From the NCBI GenBank assembly GCA_003164305.1, contig PLSZ01000324.1:1-8381 (forward strand): DNA of 8,381 nt. Reading direction: 5' to 3'. Numbering within the stretch: the first letter of the stretch is position 1; each line of letters begins with the position of its first letter. The notes below the pieces were generated by a model. It was given only the letters and a program-made list of their open reading frames with translations, was not told where the DNA came from and did no database searches. The position numbers and the translations under genes were made by a program. The stretch is from Acetobacteraceae bacterium (lineage in GTDB: Bacteria; Pseudomonadota; Alphaproteobacteria; Acetobacterales; Acetobacteraceae). Shown in pieces: positions 6,030-8,381 of the stretch.

Positions 6030-6953
6030 ATGATCCTGATCACCAACAACGAAGGCACCGTCGGCGTGCCCACCACTGCGCGCATGCTGGCGGATGGCTC
6101 GGGCGCGCTGGACGCGATCGAGGCCGGGATCCGGCTGATCGAGGCCGATCCGTCCGTGCGCACTGTCGGCCGCGGCGGCTGGCCCAACCTGCTGTGCGAA
6201 CTGGAACTGGATGCCTGCGTGATGGACGGTTCCACATTGCGCACCGGCGCGGTGGGCGCGTTGAAGGGCTTTCTGCATCCGGTCAGCGTGGCGCGGGAGA
6301 TCATGCGCCGGCTGCCGCATGAATTCCTGGTGGGGCAGGGTGCTGCGCGGTTCGCCCAGGAAATCGGCGCGGAGGCAGGGGAAAACCTGATCGAGGATTC
6401 GCGGCGCGTGTGGCGAGAGTGGTTCGACCGCACGCTCACTCCGGCACAGAAACAAGCGTGGCCGGAGATCCCACTTTCCGAGTTGTGCCGTCATGCGATC
6501 GATCCGGAAACCGGGCGCGACACGACAGTGTTTCTGGCGCACGACGCCAGTGGCGCCATCTGCTCCGGCACCAGTACCTCAGGTTGGGGCTGGAAGTATC
6601 CCGGGCGCCTCGGCGACAGCCCGATTGTCGGCGCCGGGTCGTACGCCGACACGCGATATGGCGCCGCGGCCTGCACCGGCGCGGGGGAGATGACGATCCG
6701 TTGCTGCACCGCTCGGTCGATCGTTCTTTACATGAAGAAGGGCGCGACGGTGGCGGAGGCGGTGATGGAAGCGGTCGACGACATGCGGGCGCTGAAAACC
6801 GGCCTGATCAATCGCGTGACCGTCCATGCGATCGATACGCGCGGCGATCACAAGGTGGTCGCGGTCAACGGCACCGGCGGCAATGTGTACTGGCTGTGGG
6901 AGGGCGCGGGCGAACCGGTGTCGCGGCCGGCCGAGGCGGTCGCGTCGCGGTGA
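6030..6953 (+). CDS. N4-(beta-N-acetylglucosaminyl)-L-asparaginase family Ntn hydrolase
   Basis: This 307-residue protein is a full-length member of the aspartylglucosaminidase/isoaspartyl peptidase family (MEROPS T2). Such proteins self-cleave before a threonine that becomes the nucleophile, and hydrolyse amide bonds of asparagine derivatives or isoaspartyl peptides. Visible marks are VGRGGWPN at 46-53, LDACVMDG at 60-67, the expected cleavage site GRD-T with Thr165 as nucleophile, SGTSTSGWGWKYPGRLGDSP at 179-198 with Arg193 and Asp196 at substrate-binding positions, GAGSYAD at 201-207 and TGAGE at 216-220. No signal peptide is seen, so it is probably cytosolic. The 6030 ATG has GGAG seven bases upstream and starts MILITNNEG, a typical family opening; in-frame starts at 5907 (GTG) and 5970 add unmatched residues. 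True substrate is uncertain. It lies 157 bp before hisC. Confidence 0.9.
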   Translation: MILITNNEGTVGVPTTARMLADGSGALDAIEAGIRLIEADPSVRTVGRGGWPNLLCELELDACVMDGSTLRTGAVGALKGFLHPVSVAREIMRRLPHEFLVGQGAARFAQEIGAEAGENLIEDSRRVWREWFDRTLTPAQKQAWPEIPLSELCRHAIDPETGRDTTVFLAHDASGAICSGTSTSGWGWKYPGRLGDSPIVGAGSYADTRYGAAACTGAGEMTIRCCTARSIVLYMKKGATVAEAVMEAVDDMRALKTGLINRVTVHAIDTRGDHKVVAVNGTGGNVYWLWEGAGEPVSRPAEAVASR

Positions 6954-6991
6954 TCGGCTGGGACCGCCACCCGGCCGTTCAGGCGCAACCT

Positions 6992-7033
6992 CCGCGTGAC
7001 GCCGTACAGGATGGACAGCCGGCGTGGACGCGG
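6992..7033 (+). other. Imperfect hairpin between the asparaginase-like gene and hisC
   Basis: CCGCGT-G-ACGCC (6992-7003) can pair with GGCGT-GG-ACGCGG (7021-7033): eleven pairs around a small internal loop, with a 17-base terminal loop. It starts 38 bases after the upstream stop and ends 77 bases before the hisC ATG. No T tract follows, so it is not a standard intrinsic terminator; it may be a processing or pause site, or chance in GC-rich DNA. Confidence 0.3.
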
Positions 7034-7110
7034 CGATCCTGGCCCGAATGTTCGGGGCTCGTATCATGGGTCGCGCACACCACCGCCTGGATGACATTGG
7101 GACAGAATTG

Positions 7111-8166
7111 ATGAGCCGCTTCTGGAGCAGCCTGATCCATGACCTGGAGCCCTATGTGCCGGGGGAACAGCCCACAGTGCCGGATCTGGTCAAGCTGAAC
7201 ACCAACGAGAGCCCGTTCGGCCCGTCGCCTCGCGCTCTGGAAGCGATCCGCGCGGCGGCGACCGATGACCTCCGTCTCTATCCGGACCCGGGCGCCACCG
7301 CGTTGCGCGATACTTTGGCCGCCTACCACGAGGTGACGGCCGAGCAGGTCTTCGTGGGTAACGGCTCGGATGAAGTGCTGGCGCACAGCTTCGCCGCGCT
7401 GCTGAAACATGAGGCGCCGCTGCTGTTTCCGGACATCACCTACAGCTTCTATCCGGTCTGGTGCCGGTTATTCGGGATCGCTTACGAAACGGTGCCGCTG
7501 GATGACGCGATGCGGGTGCGGGTCTCCGACTATCGCCGGCCGGCCGGCGCGGTCATCCTGGCCAACCCGAACGCTCCGACCGGGATCGCGCTGTCGCGCG
7601 CGCGGGTCGCCGATCTGTTGCGCGACCATTCCGGCCAACCGGTCGTGATCGATGAGGCATACGTCGATTTCGGAGGCGAAACTGTTATTCCCCTGGTGGA
7701 CTCGCATCCGAACCTTCTCGTGGTGCGCACCATGTCCAAATCGCGGGCGCTGGCGGGTCTGCGTGTCGGCTACGCCATCGGTGACGCGTCACTTATCGAG
7801 GCGCTGAACAGGGTGAAAGATAGCTTTAACTCCTATCCTTTGGGCCGGTCGGCTCAGTCCGGTGCGATCGCCTCGGTTGAGGATGAGGCATACTTCCAAC
7901 AGAGCCGCGCGAGGGTTATCGAACTCCGCGAGCGGCTGAACCAGGGTCTGCTTCGGCTGGGCTTCGAAGTCCTGCCGTCGGCGGCCAATTTCGTCTTCGC
8001 GCGTCATCCAGGCCACGGGGGCGCGGCCCTGGCGGCGGCGCTTCGCGAACACGCGGTGCTGGTCAGGCATTTCGCGAAACCGCGCATCTCCGACTATCTG
8101 CGCATCTCCGTCGGCACTGAAGCGCGGATCGCCAGGTTGCTGTCGGTGTTGGCGAACATCCTGTGA
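7111..8166 (+). CDS. hisC: Histidinol-phosphate aminotransferase
   Basis: This 351-residue protein is a full-length HisC, a PLP-dependent class I/II aminotransferase that converts imidazole-acetol phosphate and glutamate to histidinol phosphate in histidine synthesis; homologues often also accept aromatic amino acids. Marks are KLNTNESPFGPSP at 28-40, FVGNGSDEVL at 81-90, NPNAPTG at 152-158, DEAYVDF at 181-187, the PLP-binding Lys210 in TMSKSRALAGLRVGYA, and YLRISVGT at 329-336 with the carboxylate-binding Arg331. The 7111 ATG gives the common family opening MSRFWS and normal length; in-frame starts at 7024 and 7066 add residues with no family match. The ribosome binding site is weak (GGGACAG). 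No other his gene is in the window, so it is either isolated or its partners lie beyond the edge. Confidence 0.94.
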   Translation: MSRFWSSLIHDLEPYVPGEQPTVPDLVKLNTNESPFGPSPRALEAIRAAATDDLRLYPDPGATALRDTLAAYHEVTAEQVFVGNGSDEVLAHSFAALLKHEAPLLFPDITYSFYPVWCRLFGIAYETVPLDDAMRVRVSDYRRPAGAVILANPNAPTGIALSRARVADLLRDHSGQPVVIDEAYVDFGGETVIPLVDSHPNLLVVRTMSKSRALAGLRVGYAIGDASLIEALNRVKDSFNSYPLGRSAQSGAIASVEDEAYFQQSRARVIELRERLNQGLLRLGFEVLPSAANFVFARHPGHGGAALAAALREHAVLVRHFAKPRISDYLRISVGTEARIARLLSVLANIL

Positions 8167-8244
8167 CGGGCGAGGTTCTGGCCGTTGCCTCTGCCCCGAC
8201 GTCGGATTTGGGTTGAATCGTTGAAGCGCGGTACACCCGAACCC

Positions 8245-8317
8245 CGTCATGGCCTGGCCCCATGTGCATCAAGAAAGGGCCACCGAAGGCGAAAACCTTC
8301 CCCCGAACGTCATCCTC
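8245..8317 (-). repeat. Dispersed intergenic repeat, right copy (inverted)
   Basis: Read on the minus strand this is the second copy of the element at 15-92. GAGGATGACGTTCGGGGG and the following AAGGTTTTC are nearly identical, and the GATGC, GGGGCCAGGCC and ATGACGG blocks line up with small gaps. A GAAGG/CCTTC hairpin is present as in the left copy. It starts 78 bp downstream of the hisC stop; the intervening bases hold only a ten-base palindrome CCGACGTCGG (8196-8205). Confidence 0.6.
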
Positions 8318-8381
8318 GACTCCCTCATCGTCATCCTCGGGCTCGACCCGAGGATCGGCCGGCCCGGACACCTTGTCCGAC
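8308..8381. repeat. Palindromic repeat cluster at the right edge
   Basis: CGTCATCCTCG occurs twice in direct orientation (8308-8318 and 8329-8339), the first being the end of the dispersed repeat. The second opens a perfect nine-base inverted repeat, ATCCTCGGG-CTCGA-CCCGAGGAT (8333-8355). A smaller hairpin, CGGAC-ACCTT-GTCCG (8365-8379), follows. The arrangement looks like stacked intergenic palindromic units; the cluster may continue past the window. The first hairpin could also serve as a weak transcription stop, but it has no T tract. Confidence 0.5.

Noticed and set aside
5400..6542. A 380-codon open frame on the minus strand
   Set aside because: It lies antisense to the asparaginase-like gene and the end of the DUF1835 gene, has no recognisable motifs, is rich in Arg, His, Pro and Gln, and is typical of a shadow frame in GC-rich DNA.
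7066..7110. Two adjacent His codons upstream of hisC as a possible attenuator leader peptide
   Set aside because: They are in frame with hisC and no stop or His run follows, so this is not a his-type leader peptide.

Overview
The window is high-GC bacterial DNA with ordinary chromosomal gene packing. The mix of genes (an NfsA-type nitroreductase, a PhzF-family protein, a HigB/HigA pair, a DUF1835 protein, an aspartylglucosaminidase-like Ntn hydrolase, a HisC beginning MSRFWS) and the dispersed GGATGACGT / CATGACGG intergenic repeats suggest an alphaproteobacterium, perhaps Acetobacteraceae or another Rhodospirillales. That placement is an inference from style; there is no rRNA or other phylogenetic marker. 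I see no insertion sequence, CRISPR array, tRNA or phage gene.

Layout, left to right. A dispersed repeat (15-92) precedes a leftward nitroreductase (113-955). After a 180-bp divergent gap come a rightward phzF-like gene (1136-2056) and an MFS transporter (about 2065-3282, TTG start), packed as a two-gene operon. The transporter runs tail to tail into a leftward HigA antitoxin (3287-3604). A 113-bp AT-rich gap with a perfect inverted repeat follows, then a rightward HigB toxin (3718-3999). A leftward DUF1835 protein (4148-5491) is preceded on its own strand by a strongly foldable leader (5622-5495). A 538-bp gap then leads to a rightward N4-(beta-N-acetylglucosaminyl)-L-asparaginase homologue (6030-6953) and a rightward hisC (7111-8166). 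The right edge carries a second, inverted copy of the left-edge repeat (8245-8317) plus two hairpin palindromes.

How the parts work together. The phzF-like enzyme and transporter probably act together, but their substrate is unknown. The toxin and antitoxin genes are divergent rather than in the usual toxin-first operon. The inverted repeat TGTCAAG-N5-CTTGACA between them supplies a TTGACA -35 box in each direction, so one HigA-bound operator could control both promoters. The antitoxin has a leader and a Shine-Dalgarno; the toxin appears leaderless. The DUF1835 gene's start region lies beside or inside a predicted three-way junction, which could be a cis-regulatory RNA. The remaining genes look like independent metabolic units.

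The best candidates for something new are the divergent higA/higB unit with its shared palindromic promoter, and the structured leader of the DUF1835 gene.
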